From assembly GCA_938045315.1 (NCBI GenBank), contig CALINM010000068.1:1-13026 (forward strand): DNA of 13,026 nucleotides, given 5' to 3'. The notes beneath the pieces were generated by a model, which saw only the letters and a program-made list of their open reading frames with translations, was not told the origin of the DNA and made no database searches. How positions within the stretch are numbered: the first letter of the stretch is position 1; each line of letters opens with the position of its first letter. This document shows positions 12,886 through 13,026 of this stretch, in pieces. Position numbers and translations under genes: made by a program. The DNA comes from an uncultured bacterium (GTDB taxonomy: Bacteria > CALINM01).

Positions 12886-13026
12886 CTAATTTAAATTTTC
12901 CTTGATAATCCTTTTTGCTATTTCATCACATTTTTCATTTTCTAAGTGTTTCTTATGCCCTTTTATCCATATCCATTCTATTTCATGCTTCTTTGAAAAT
13001 TCGTAAAGCTTTATCCATAATTCTTT
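12886..13026 (-). CDS. rnhA: Ribonuclease HI, C-terminal part (partial)
   Basis: The last 46 codons of a - strand gene that enters from the right edge. The product cuts the RNA strand of RNA/DNA hybrids in the cytoplasm. IEWIWIKGHKKH followed by LENEKCDEIAKRII matches the conserved end of RNase HI (W-V-K-G-H-x-G-H-x-E-N-E-x-C-D-E-L-A in E. coli). It includes the flexible-loop catalytic His of KGH and the fourth metal-binding Asp of CDE. The tail ends soon after, at TAG 12888-12886. The N-terminal active-site acids lie outside the window. The 190 bases between this stop and the next gene's ATG hold nothing else that I can support. Confidence 0.9.
   Translation of the reverse strand, partial: KELWIKLYEFSKKHEIEWIWIKGHKKHLENEKCDEIAKRIIKENLN

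Noticed and set aside
1-13026. tRNA, rRNA, CRISPR array, insertion sequence or phage attachment site
   Set aside because: I looked for cloverleaf tails, regularly spaced repeats, transposase motifs and paired terminal repeats, also around the decayed region, and saw none that I could support.

Overview
The window is a low-GC stretch from a Gram-negative-type bacterium. It encodes c-type haem proteins with signal peptides, a class A flavodiiron protein, a polyferredoxin-like protein and the remains of an ammonia-forming nitrite reductase. These point to an anaerobe or microaerophile from a nitrate/nitrite-ammonifying lineage. A member of the Deferribacterota or a similar low-GC thermophile would fit, but this rests on overall character, not on a marker gene.

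Layout. (1) Positions 1-240 (-) hold the start of serS, divergent from a + strand operon (369-3549): an unrecognised 204-aa protein, two family-2 glycosyltransferases (surface polysaccharide or LPS assembly) and a LysR regulator of the CysL/selenium-associated type. (2) Positions 3588-4391 encode a MEMO family protein with a promoter placed so that its mRNA should be leaderless. (3) Positions 4471-5642 encode a ferredoxin-domain protein and a small zinc-ribbon protein, behind a perfect Crp/Fnr-type palindrome. They converge on a flavodiiron protein (5639-6862, -), and the two stop codons overlap. This looks like an oxygen/nitric-oxide defence module. (4) Positions about 6978-8940 are a gene graveyard. 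It holds an in-frame chimera of a probable sensor-kinase N-terminus with a response-regulator fragment, a pentahaem nitrite reductase (nrfA) broken by about seven frameshifts and with active-site residues lost, and the remains of a small secreted cytochrome c. (5) Positions 9025-11442 are an ABC-2 type exporter operon: ATPase, permease, and a membrane-anchored TPR-like protein with a pseudopilin-like C-terminus. It ends at a bidirectional terminator. (6) Positions 11503-12696 (-) encode a secreted monohaem cytochrome with a calcium-loop motif, a fibronectin type III domain and Ig-like repeats. The 3' end of rnhA (-) closes the window.

The clearest biological story is the middle. Nitrite ammonification genes and an adjacent two-component system have decayed, while the neighbouring flavodiiron/ferredoxin module is intact and appears to be under Crp/Fnr-type control. 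I see no tRNA, rRNA, CRISPR array, insertion sequence or attachment site.
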